From Phragmites australis (taxonomy: Eukaryota; Streptophyta; Magnoliopsida; Poales; Poaceae): DNA of 64,000 nt. The position numbers and the translations under genes were made by a program. The notes beneath the pieces are model-generated. The model searched no databases. It saw only the letters and a program-made list of their open reading frames with translations, and had not been told where the DNA came from. Positions 9,597-19,599 of this stretch are shown piece after piece; within the stretch, counting starts at the first letter, position 1, and each line of letters opens with the position of its first letter. The DNA is taken from positions 21,989,501-22,053,500 of the forward strand of contig NC_084932.1 of NCBI RefSeq assembly GCF_958298935.1, read 5' to 3'.

Positions 9597-10596
9597 CACT
9601 ACTATAGAACATAATATATATAGTACCTATCAGTACTAGTTTAATAGTAATTGACATTAAAGACATATCAGTGTAGGTTCTTAAACTTCCACGCACGAAC
9701 AATAGCTGAGGAGATAAGAACCGGTACTGATAGTAACTATCAGTACCGGTTCTAGACATGAATCAGCACTGATAATTAGTATCAGTGGTGGTTCTAGCTA
9801 CGAACCGGTACTGATGATCGGTACTGTCACAGTTCATCTTAAAAAATTTATAATTTTTTCACACGAAGTTGGATAGAAAAAACTTTATATAAAAATTATA
9901 TATCTCGATGAGATTTACAACTTTGTAGTTGAAAACTTTTTAATTTGAGGTTATTTAAATGCCTAAATAATTATAATAAAGTTGCAGCAGTAGTCGATGA
10001 CAGCTCATATTAAAAAATTTATAACTTTTTCATACGAAGAAGGATGGAGAAAAACTTTATATGAAAATTGTAGCTCTCGACGAGATCTATAACTTTGTAG
10101 TTGACAACTTTTTTATTTGAGATGATTTAGATATACAAATAGCTATTCAAACGTTCAGTCAGAAGATGTCAAAAGGATTTATTTTGCTACTATACTTATA
10201 AACGGATAATAACTGAGATGGTTAGAGGGGTCATACGTGCGCACAGGCTGTGAGGTCTTGAGTTTGAGTCTTGGTTGCTGCATGTGAGTGAATATCACAT
10301 GACTTTACGAATATTGAGCGTGGTCGGATGGATAGCCTCTGGTTGAAAAAAAAAATTGAAACTATTTTTGGCCCAAAAAACATTGGATCGAGACCGATTA
10401 TCAGTGTCGGTTGGTAGCTCTAACCGGTACTGATAGTCCATACCCGTCACTGATAGTGATTTTTAGTGCAATTTCCATACCTGGCACTGATAGTCAGTGA
10501 TTATAAGTGCCGGGTATGGAACTGGTACTGATGTCGAGTAATTAGTGTTAGATAGACGATTTTGAACCGGTACTAATGAAGTGTTTTGGTGTAGTG
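9597..10596. mobile_element. Non-autonomous CACTA element, 1,000 bp
   Basis: It starts CACTACTATAGAAC and ends TTTTGGTGTAGTG, the inverted form of CACTACACCAAAA. The flanks TCA (9594-9596) and TTA (10597-10599) are a 3-bp target duplication with one mismatch. Near both ends there are many copies of ACCGGTACTGATAGT-type words in both orientations, the subterminal repeats that bind CACTA transposase. No transposase ORF is present, so it depends on a related autonomous element. It lies about 480 bp upstream of the ARM gene start. The interior holds a diverged direct repeat (AAAAAATTTATAA, TTTTTCATACGAAG) and a tRNA-like module. Confidence 0.85.
10200..10282 (+). other. tRNA-like module inside the CACTA element
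   Basis: AACTGAGATGGTTAGAGG resembles a tRNA D-arm/A box, and about 45 bp later TTGAGTTTGAGTCTTGG resembles a T-arm/B box (GGTTCGANTCC). Spacing fits a tRNA, but no cloverleaf with acceptor pairing is evident. It may be a captured tRNA or SINE head. Similar modules lie at 18245-18312 and 27843-27915. Confidence 0.45.
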
Positions 10597-12150
10597 TTAG
10601 TAAGTAAATGTATATCTAAATGCCCACCAATTTGCTCATATAGCGAAATTCAAAACTGCAGTCTTTATCTCACCAGGAGACAACAATGAACCAACAACGG
10701 AGGCAAGACACATTGCAAATTCGGAGCAAGTGGAGGCAACACCTAACACAAAACAATGCACCACGAGCTCATAGATCTACGGGCAACATGAGACACAAAA
10801 CCACACCGCCGGATGCGGGCAGGCAGGGGCACCATGAGCTCATGGCACGACCTCAGGACGGTGGGTGGCGCAAGCTCCAGGGCGGCGCACGGCGCGAGCT
10901 CAAGGGCACCACACGGTGCGAGCTCAAGGATGGCGCGGGCGAGCTCAGCGGGGGCAATCAGCGGAAGCACGAGAACGGCGAGCGGCATGAGCTCGAGGCC
11001 GACGGGCGCTCAGCGGCAGTGGCGAGCACAAGCTCGAGGGCGGCGCGAGCTCAGCGGGGCACATAGCACGAGCTCAAGGACGATGCTGGCGGCGTGACCT
11101 CGAGGGCGGCGAGAGCTCAGCAGGCAGTGCGAGCTTGAGGGCGCCGTGAGCTACAGCCAGCGTCCTCTACGGCAACTCCCTCCCCTCCTTGACCTCTCTC
11201 TCCCTCAGATCCGGTGAGCAGTTCGACTGAGAACCTCGACCCCGTACTGGAAAGGAATAGAAAGGAGCCAAGGATTCACCATAGTGGTAGGAAGGACCGA
11301 ATTCGTAATGGCCATTGCTTGATGGCGAAGGGGATGCTCTCCCTAGATGTGGCGAATGGAGGAGGCGAGATGGGGAACACGTAAAAAATAGGGATGGAAG
11401 TAAGGAATCGGTTGGAGCCAGTTTTTTTTGCATTCTCGCCAAATAATAGAGTAGCGACGGGAGTAGCTAATGGGTTGGAGTTGCTCTTAGTATGGGTATT
11501 TTTAGCCAGCAATTTTTTTTATTTTTTGGGGTAGCTGACTTTGCCCATTACGCCACTCTGTCAGCGATCCATGGACCTGACTCATCTGCAAACACGGTCA
11601 GGGTTTCCGGATGGGCACAAAAGGTGATCTGCAAAACCCTATTGCTTAGAAGCGACTAAGAGATAATATCTTAAGCTTAGAGGGGACTAAGAGATAATAC
11701 TGTCATCAGTGCCCGAAGGTTCATATGAGTAGCTCCAAGAGAAATTATGCCAGACATCTTGGATCTAGTTGTTGCCCTGCAATATGTTTTCAATATGTTG
11801 CTTATGCTCTTTGCACCACAAGAGCCTTTCTGCATAGATTTGGTGCCAAATTCCAAGTTGCTTAAACGTATTTCTAGCTTTGTCTTAATCAAGAGAAGTA
11901 TTAAATCTTTTTAGAAAGGTACTTACACGACTTGCAAGCACCTATATTCGAGGTTGGGTGGATAGCCTCCCAACTGGAGGATCTCCTAACCATTGCAGGA
12001 TCTAGAAGGACTATTTGCGGTCATTTCCATATGCCACTTTTGTTACCACCACGTAGATTACTCAATTAAATTCTCTTAATTAAATTAATCAAACTGAATT
12101 TGTGAAGGAAAAAAAAACCATAACTCCTTTACACCTCGCTCAATTGGCCG
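10597..12150. other. Mixed short repeats, no gene
   Basis: 10830-11150 is GC-rich and repeats words such as GCGCGAGCTCAAGG about ten times. The open frames there reflect the repeat, not a protein. 11160-11500 is a segment ending in ATGGGTTGGAGTTGCTCTTA, a pattern often seen at MITE ends in grasses. 11650-11700 has a short direct repeat (GACTAAGAGATAATA twice). 11677-11892 on the minus strand is open but unrecognised. Confidence 0.45.
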
Positions 12151-12157
12151 ACTTTGC

Positions 12158-12275
12158 TCAAGCTTACTTTGCACTTTCCACAATGCAAATCATGTGTACC
12201 TGTCCAAAGGAGTTCCTTTGCACTTTCCACAATGCAAATCAAGCTTACTTTGCACTTTCCACAATGCAAATCAAG
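12158..12275. repeat. Tandem repeats with a TTTGCA...TGCAAA dyad
   Basis: Three copies of a 25-bp unit starting TTTGCACTTTCCACAATG (about 12168, 12217, 12248). The first and third are preceded by CAAGCTTAC. Each unit can fold into a six-base stem TTTGCA/TGCAAA with a ten-base loop. Confidence 0.75.
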
Positions 12276-12665
12276 ATCTTTAAAGATTTTCTGCAATGAA
12301 TTAGGTTTAGCAAGGCACTCCATACTACCTCAAACATTGTCGACCTTCTTCACTACAACGATAGTCTCGCTCTATCTTCCATCACGTTATCAATCGAATC
12401 GCTTTATCGAGTAGGAGCATTTCCTACAGCTGGACTTGTCTTATCTTGCAGAGTGTTTGGGGAAGGCTAATATATGGTATTTCATCGAGGAACTCATAGT
12501 TTCACATCCATGAAATATTGCAAAATATACATGGTCAAGATTAATGTAGATCTTGGCATAAAGTAACGGCGAACAATCTCGAATATATCATGTTTGGTTG
12601 GAGTAGTAGCGAGACGGCTCCAGTAAATAGGACTATGATAATCCATAATACGGGGCGATTGCTCG

Positions 12666-15556
12666 ACCTTCGGATCAAACATATTAATTAATTCAAAAAA
12701 ATTATGTGATAGAAGTATATTCTATTAAGCTTACTATTTACCCAAATATGTCACACAACATAGGTGTGAGGTCCTATCGTGCACCCAAAAATAATAGTGC
12801 GACACTTTGTATGAGTAAATGAAATATGCAATTCCAGCATATAGGTTTGCTTATATATGCACAGCAGCTGTACAATAAACCTGGCATTTGCCGTACCAAC
12901 AACATAAACATTATTTACTGCATAACGTATCACCAAAAGAAAATGCAGGAAATGGAATAAAGTTATATAGTAGTTTATGCCCTCCTAATCTGTCTCTTTG
13001 CATGTTTTTGTCCGTTTAGAAAATATTAGCGTTCTACAGTACCCTGACACTAGAACTGCTTCTTCTATTTACAACATTTTTTTGTCTGTGGGGCCCAATG
13101 TATAAAAAAAATAAGGGACCATGCACATCAGTCAGTCCCACAGAAATAAGTATGGAAAGATGGGGCTACAGCAGGAAAGACCAGGGAAGGTTGGAAGCTG
13201 GAAAGTTGGCGAGGGCACATGAAGCCCAATCCGATCGTTCGGTAAAGATCATGCATACCTAATGATTTAGTATGAGGTGGTGTGGTTCATGTCATGCACT
13301 TGCAGCCAGGTAATGACAAAAGTATATTTTAAAAACTTATAACTATTTTAATATATATTAAAGAATTATAATTTATAGTGTCTATTTCATTTTGATATAT
13401 GTTATAAAAAACTATAACTTTCTTATCGTAGGTCCACTTGTCATCCTCTATAACATGTAACCGTAGGTTCAATTGTTGTCAGAGGATGACCGTGAACTAC
13501 AGTGGGAAAGTTATAGTTTTTTCAAACATATGTTAAAATAGTTGTGGGTTTTTGAAATGAGCATTAGAAGTTGTAGTTTTTTTTTAATATATGTCAAAAT
13601 AGTTTTAGGTTTTTGAAATTTACCCTCACAAAATTCACTGGTAGTGTGTTTGGTTGCTCGGGGTTTCATAGGGCTGCATAGTATAATACGGTTGAGCGGA
13701 AGCAGGCTGAATATAATCGTATTTATTGAAAAGAAAAATATTTTGTTGGTTGTATCTATCTACACATACTGAGTTGAGTTTCTATTTACTTTGCCGAATT
13801 TAGGTCATATGAGTGGATGCAAAGTTAAAACTGTGATTGGTTACTCGTATAAAGAAGATTTTGTGATACTGACAAGTGAGTAGACAAGTGGGCTTGATTA
13901 AATGAGTGGATGTAAAGCCTATATTTGTCGGGACAGGCTGAAGACGTATATTTGCATTCGTCGAATAAGACTGGAATAGTGGATGCAAGCAACCAAACAC
14001 GTTACTCCCTGATATTACATGACGTGTTTGGTTACCCATATCAAGGGCATTCTAGCTCTGCCCATGCGTATATTCTCATGAAGAATATGGATTGGTCGTC
14101 TGCATGCACTATTCCTCCTTATATCCACAGATGCAATTATACGGTTGGAGCTTGGCCTAGTGTATACGCTCGAATTGAGCTTTTCTATTGAGCTTGATCC
14201 GGTGGATGCATTGCATTTGCTACATTGCTGTAATAGGCCTACTCGTTAGTCTCAGGTACAGGATCACTGTATCCGCCTATGAAGGCAAGATGTTACTGGT
14301 TAGTCTCAGGTGCAGGATCACTGCATTCGCCTATGCAAGCAACCAAACAACTTCACATGAACATTGCATCAGTAGGTGTAGGATCATTACATCCGTATAT
14401 ACAGACAACCAAACATTCTTCTTTTCAAAAGTATTACATGCACTTAGCCTGCTTCTACTCATCTAGAATATACGTTACAACTTTACGAAAACCCATTCCG
14501 GCAACCAAACAAACCTTATATACATCCACCGAGCTATGCTGAGGTAAATTCGAACAACCTAACACACCTAGATAAACCAAAGAATTCCAGTTGCGTTAGA
14601 AATATCTCAAAATCGCCTATACATGTAAATGCGACTCCTATAATATACGTACTACTCTTTTACGTCACTATACGATTGATTAAATTTATGTCACTATACG
14701 ATCGATTAAATATAATTTTGATCGCTAATTTCCTATTGTAATTTACTGATGAAACCTAGTAAAATTAAGACATACAAAAGTGTCTTTCTGAGGAAATTAA
14801 TAAGTACACCTATTTTCATATTCCATTTTTATCAAAATGTACGCATTTTATTTTTAGTTTTGACCATTAAGATATAAGTAATTATTGAGGTCGATACAAG
14901 ATGTGACTAGGATCCGTCATGAGAAACACTTTCGTAATGTATAATTTATTTTTATTTGAAATAACATATAAATTTCTACACAACTCGTTACTCAAAATAT
15001 CACTTTGATACCGTGCCGATGTTGTAAATGACTTAATTTTCGATTAGATTAAGTATGCCAAATATGAATATTTATAGAGATGCTAGTATCTAAATGGCTA
15101 ACAAACTTTACTCCGTGGATTTAAAACAATTCACTTATTTTGACTCGTGATGGTCTATCCAAAAGTCACCCAGTTCGTAAATCGAGCATCCCCTTGTTTT
15201 TTTTTTTAAATAAGCTGCTAATCATACACACGTAAGGAGTGACGATCTGCAATAGCTCACTAGCACCGGCTTTACTTACTACCAATTTCAATTTGGAAAA
15301 ATACACGAAAGAGGCTATTTTTAATCAATTGTGCTAACACCATTGACTTAGCTTCAGTTAAAAATTGAAGTAGCACGATCAAGCAATCGTCACTATGTCT
15401 AAGTACGTACTTGATTCTCTTACCTGTTATTTGACCCAATAAATAGACTTTTAACCTGTGATCAAACGGCTAGTGCCACAAGTGACTGATCCAAGAGGCA
15501 GATTGTCAAGGGGTTTAAGTTGACCAATAATTAAGTAGGTCTGCCTTGAAAGGCTT
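12666..15556. repeat. Old duplicated segment, copy A
   Basis: Blocks of this stretch align collinearly with 23934-27440. Examples are GATCAAACATATT at the start, the CCCAAAAATA.TAGT and GCATTTGCCGTACC/GCATTTGGCGTACC blocks, GACACTAGAACTGCT, GAGGGCACATGAAGCCCAAT, TAAAGATCATGCATA, CGGCTTTAC, and near the end AACCTGTGATCAAAC. Identity by eye is roughly 65-80% within blocks, with different TE insertions between blocks. No protein can be read across it. It may be a duplicated intergenic region, the flank of a lost gene, or an unrecognised large repeat. Confidence 0.65.
13641..14575. mobile_element. MITE cluster with GTGTGTTTGGTTGC ends
   Basis: The left end is TAGTGTGTTTGGTTGCTCGG and the right end, inverted, is TAGGTGTGTTAGGTTGTTCG. 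Internal terminus copies occur at about 13987-14000 (GCAACCAAACACG) and 14026-14040 (GTGTTTGGTTACC), so at least two elements, or one with an internal duplication, lie side by side. At 14240-14420 a unit (AGGATCACTG, then ATTCGCCTATG-like, then CAACCAAACA) repeats three times. This resembles PIF/Harbinger-like MITEs. No transposase is present. Confidence 0.55.
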
Positions 15557-15668
15557 TACAAGGTGTGTAGCTCAGCCTGGTGTATAATAGTGCATCATGC
15601 TTAACTCTGACTTACTGTTGTTCTATGTTGCAGTTGCTAAAAACACCCGTGTCTGATCTCGTGGCTAA
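14576..15668. other. AT-rich part of copy A, no gene
   Basis: AT-rich DNA without an ORF. The right part (15260-15556) belongs to the duplicated segment. 15568-15600 contains a tRNA D-arm-like word (TGTAGCTCAGCCTGG) without the rest of a tRNA. Confidence 0.45.
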
Positions 15669-15997
15669 CACTACTACATAAAACCTCTTTCTTGTTAGGC
15701 TATTACTGTTAGAACTAACAGTAATAAAATATCATTATATGTTCTTACTTAAAATCGATAATAATAGTACATTTGGCAAAAATCGACACTGATAATCAAG
15801 TATCAGTGCCGATTCTATCCATGAACCGGTATTATCACCGTCGATTCGCTATATTAATCGGCAGTGATAGTAAATGTAGTTAACTTCGAAAATTCATAAC
15901 TTTTAAATACAGATTTGGATGAAGACAATTTTATATGAAAGTTGTAGCTCTCGATGAGATCTAAAACTTTATAGTGACAATATTTTCATTTGAAGTC
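15669..15997. mobile_element. CACTA-like element, left part
   Basis: Starts CACTACTACATAAAAC with TAA before it. Carries ATCGGCAGTGATAG and CAGTGCCGATTCTA subterminal-type words and the AGTTGTAGCTCTCGATGAGAT block shared with the element at 9597. A copia solo LTR interrupts it at 15998; the sequence resumes at 17924. Confidence 0.65.
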
Positions 15998-17918
15998 TGT
16001 AGGACTGAGAATGATGACTAGAGAGGGGTGAATAGCCGTCTCACAAATTTCTTTAATGGTCTTCTCCTATTTATTACCCAATGCATCTCAAAACTAAGAG
16101 CAGAAGTAAAAACTTAAGAGAGACATGATGCAACAAAAGATTCTTAAAGAAGGCTTGTCTCTCATGGATGTACCTGAACACTAGGTTCCATTGAAACTCA
16201 TTCTATGGGTTATAGCTAAAAAAAGATTGCAACTTGAAGAAGAAACACTTTGCTCCAAAACAAAGATCACCGGAAGAAGAAATTCTCCAAGTTAATGGTC
16301 TAAAAGTAAGAGAATTCAAAACTAATTCTGAGAGTGAATTTTTTACCTCTAGCAGCAATGAAAATAAACTGCACAAGGTTGAAAAATTGCAGCCTTAAAT
16401 CGAAAATGAAAATCACAATCAAAAAGAGAAAACTTACAACAAAGCAAGGGAGCAAATAGAAGAAAACTAGAAGGAGATAAACACAAGCATTGGAGGAAAC
16501 ATACACTTCATTTTCTTACAAAGGTCATCACTCTTTTCGACAGATTACAAAATATTTTTCTCACAAAAAGCTCTCTAGTATTACAAAGGCTAAGCTCTTC
16601 TCTCTTATTTCCTCTAAAACTCTAGCATACAAATTCAAGTGACTGGCTCAAACCTTCCACACAGTCTAACCCCTCTATTTATAGTCTTAGGGAGGTTGTT
16701 TAGCCCTTAAGCTTCCTTGTTCCCAAAATACCCCTCTCTTCCAATGACCTTCTACCTACCACCAGGGTATTTTAGCCTATTTTTTGCTCCATCTATCGAA
16801 CGGTCGTGGCGCCTTCACGATATAGCTTCGCCTCGATGCAAACTTCATGATGATGTCACGTGGTTTCCATCCTTTCACGGTTTTAAGGCCAAACCGCGAA
16901 ATCACCTTGCAAGCTTCTCAAAGCATGACTTGCTGCCACTTGCTTTCACCTCAAGCAAGCATCTCAATATCGACACGTGTGCTCCGTCTTGCGATCTTGA
17001 CCGCCGACAAGTCTCTCCCACTCCTGACCCCTCGAGCCATCTTATCACTTGCACTGACATCCTTTTCGCTGGACTTCATCAATACGTCATTTTTATCCTT
17101 CCTTCCATGCTTTGCTTGACCGTCATGTGTGCAGCTTGGATCACCTTTGACTCCATCCAGCCTGCTTGATCGTTTGGCACCAAGCACCTCACTTGGCCCC
17201 GATCATCCCACTGTCGGTCGCTAAGTTGCATTCATCACCTGCACAACATACGACAATCAAACATATATCTCCAAACCATCTCCATTTAGTTCCAAATAGA
17301 AATCCTCAGCTTAAGACACATCCCAAAAAAATTGTGAACGTCAGATGATCCAACATCCACACCTCCTAAGCGTCGGACCATTTAGCGTGTTTAACTCGCC
17401 AGACCAGCCGTCTGAAATCCTCACTGCAAGGAATAGTCCGGCGTACACAACTGCTCATCGTCGGACCATCCGACGTGTTCATCTCTACCAGACAACCATT
17501 TTGCAATCTCTCTGCAATAAATGGTCTCGTGTATTCTCTGACGTTCACATCTTGCATCGCGGGACCATCCGACGCATGTAAGTCTACCAGAGCCGATTTG
17601 CAACCTCTTTGCAAGAAATGCTCTGGCATTCACTGTGCCCATCACCAGACTATCCGGCGTGTACTTCAATTTTTGCTTCTGAGTTGAAATACTCTGGCAT
17701 GTAATCTTCCTAGGCACCGGATCATCTGGCGTGTACAATTTTCCCAGACTCACAGATAAAAATGGTAACTCTATTTCCTCTCCAACTTTGGTTAGTCATG
17801 ATCATAATTGCATTACATAAACATGCCTATGCAATCCCACAAATTATAAAAACAAATTTACAACCTTATCAATCACTCATCACATATAAACGAAGGCACA
17901 TTTCAACTTGGTTTATTA
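15998..17918 (-). mobile_element. Copia solo LTR inserted in a CACTA-like element
   Basis: The left border is TGTAGGACTGAGAATGATG followed by a GACTAGAGAGGGGTGAATAG motif, the typical inner end of grass Sirevirus-like LTRs read on the minus strand. The host sequence breaks at CATTTGAAGTC and resumes as ATTTTGATGCCCAAAA, exactly as in the undisturbed paralogous block near 18180. The flanks AAGTC (15993-15997) and AATTC (17919-17923) look like a 5-bp target duplication with one change. No gag, pol, PBS or second LTR lies inside, so it is most simply a solo LTR left by recombination. The right end has lost the expected CA. Confidence 0.7.
17340..17745. repeat. Five imperfect ~85-bp repeats in the solo LTR
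   Basis: Each unit has a CGTCGGACCATCCGACG-like palindrome, a GTGTTCATCTCTACCAGA-like stretch and a TTTGCAA.CTC.CTGCAA block. Copies lie near 17365, 17460, 17555, 17640 and 17715. They correspond to the palindrome field of Sirevirus LTRs. Confidence 0.7.
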
Positions 17919-17923
17919 AATTC

Positions 17924-18510
17924 ATTTTGATGCCCAAAAAATCATCACAAGTTATGAACAATAATAGTCATTTCAAAAAATATCTCATTGGATAATCACT
18001 ACCGGTTCGTATTACGGACCGGCAGTGATACCTTTTCATCTGCAGACAATTTTTTTCATTTATAACTTTTTTAGAAATTTATAATTTTTTCATACTTAGT
18101 CAGATGTAGACAAACATTATATGAATATAGCTCTCGACAAGATCTACAACTTTATAGTTGATATTTTCATTTGAAGACATTTTGATGTCCAAATAATCAT
18201 CACAACTTTCAACAAAAGGAAAAGATATCACACTACTCTCAGCAATTAGTGATAGGTGAGATGGTAAGAAGGCTCTACGTAAGGTGAGATTTCCCGAGTT
18301 TGACTCCCATGAACCGCACACGCATATAATTTGCTTGAAAAAACTTGTGATTTGTGTGACTTGTGTTTTGTGACCGTGTGTAGTCTAGAGGGGCTGGTTG
18401 GGGTTCAAAAATAATTTTTATATTTTTTCAGTTCTGATTCATGAGTTGAGTAGAACCGGCTTTGATACTCTGGTAGTATCACTGTTGAATAAAAAACCAG
18501 CATTCAACTT
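17924..18510. mobile_element. CACTA-like element, right part (possibly two elements)
   Basis: It resumes the interrupted element at ATTTTGATGCCC. At 18000 another terminus-like run begins (CACTACCGGTTCG, GGACCGGCAGTGATACC) and repeats the interior blocks (TATGAATATAGCTCTCGAC, CATTTTGATGTCCAAATAATC), so a second copy of the family may be joined here. The right end near 18490 (GTAGTATCACTGTTG) has no clean TAGTG terminus. Confidence 0.5.
18245..18312 (+). other. tRNA-like module in a CACTA-like element
   Basis: GATAGGTGAGATGGTAAGA is D-arm/A-box-like and CCCGAGTTTGACTCCCATG is T-arm/B-box-like, with tRNA-compatible spacing. It occupies the same relative position as the module at 10200. Confidence 0.45.
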
Positions 18511-18639
18511 CACGAGTTATACATTTGGCGTGTTTATTATTGTCTTTTCGACAGTTGGCTGGTTTTTAGGGTATTGAGCTAGCCTTGAAGATAACTATGA
18601 TGACTAAATGAATATTTATGTTCTCAATGTCTACTCTTA

Positions 18640-19150
18640 ATTTTGTGCACGATGGCTCCTTTTTGCTGGTCAAACAACTCATCAATGCAGGGCAAAGCCG
18701 TTCAAGCCACGGTAATCAACACACATGAGCTAGCTTCCATCATTTTTCTTTGTAAATAGAACAGGAGCTTGCCAAGGTGACACACTACGTCGAATCAACT
18801 TCTTAGCCCACAGATCATCCAGTTGTTTCCTTAACTCTTCCTGAAATATGGTGCTACTAAAATAGGGTGAGTACTAGGTATAAGATCAATATGGAACATC
18901 ACTTCGCGCTTGGGCAGCATTCCTGGCAGCTTAGCAGGGATGGCATCAGGATAGTCTCGGATGACAGGTATCTCTCCAATCTCTATGGCTAAGTCTGGCT
19001 TCCAGTTAAAGCCTAAAGAAATCTAGACTTCATGAAACGCTGACCCGAAAATAGGCTCGACAATATAGATAGGGAATCTGATGGGGTACTTGCCTGAAAG
19101 ACTATCGTCTCTCTTGATGGTGCTTCTAAGGCAATAGTCTTCCAGAAACA
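18640..19150 (-). pseudogene. pol: Gypsy reverse transcriptase N-terminus, truncated
   Basis: The minus strand reads SPWQAPVLFTKKNDGS, a stop, then CVDYRGLN, the opening of a Ty3/gypsy reverse transcriptase. The protein continues from the protease at 19156-19590 through a linker with several stops. Similarity ends near 18640, before the catalytic YVDD box, so RT, RNase H and integrase are lost. No 3' LTR follows on the left, suggesting a large deletion. Confidence 0.75.
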
Positions 19151-19155
19151 AGATA

Positions 19156-19590
19156 TCACGACCCAGTACAATGTAACCAGTCCATACCAAGAATGACATC
19201 GAAGACCGGTAAGGGAATTACCATTAAGTTAGCCACAAAGTCATCGCCTTCTATTGATACCACACAACCCGGACATACCACTGAGCTAAAGACCAACCTT
19301 CTCAGAGAGCTAACTTGAACAGACTGAGAAATTTTTCGATTGGATATATTAGCTCTTCCAACAAAGTCGAGTGAAACGAACGAAAAGGTAGCTCCGGAAT
19401 CGAACAAAACTAAGGCATCATGTGAATCAACGGTAATGATACCTAAGACCACATCTGGGCTACCAAGAGAAGAGCTGGTAGGCATGGTGGCTCCGGAATC
19501 GAACAAAACTAAGGCATCATGTGAATCAACAGTAATGATACCTCAGACCACATCTGGGCTACCAAGAGAAGAGCTGGTAGGCATGGTGTC
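19156..19590 (-). pseudogene. Gypsy aspartic protease with duplicated active site
   Basis: The retropepsin motif LVLFDSGATFSFVS is followed about 75 residues later by LPVFDVILGMDWL, the usual spacing in Ty3/gypsy RVP_2 proteases. The end containing the active site is duplicated: a 99-bp unit repeats in tandem and in frame (19391-19489 and 19490-19588), giving two FDSGAT motifs 33 residues apart. The protease fold needs one such loop per chain, so the extra copy is probably dead weight or harmful. The frame stays open across both copies. Confidence 0.85.
19391..19588. repeat. 99-bp tandem duplication across the protease site
   Basis: Two units starting GCTCCGGAATCGAACAAAAC and ending GGTAGGCATGGTG differ at only a few positions, so the duplication is recent relative to the decay of the element. 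Confidence 0.9.
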
Positions 19591-19599
19591 AATTCCGAT

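Noticed and set aside
15560..15615. tRNA D-arm-like word TGTAGCTCAGCCTGG
   Set aside because: No anticodon arm, T-arm or acceptor pairing follows at the right spacing, so it is not a tRNA gene.
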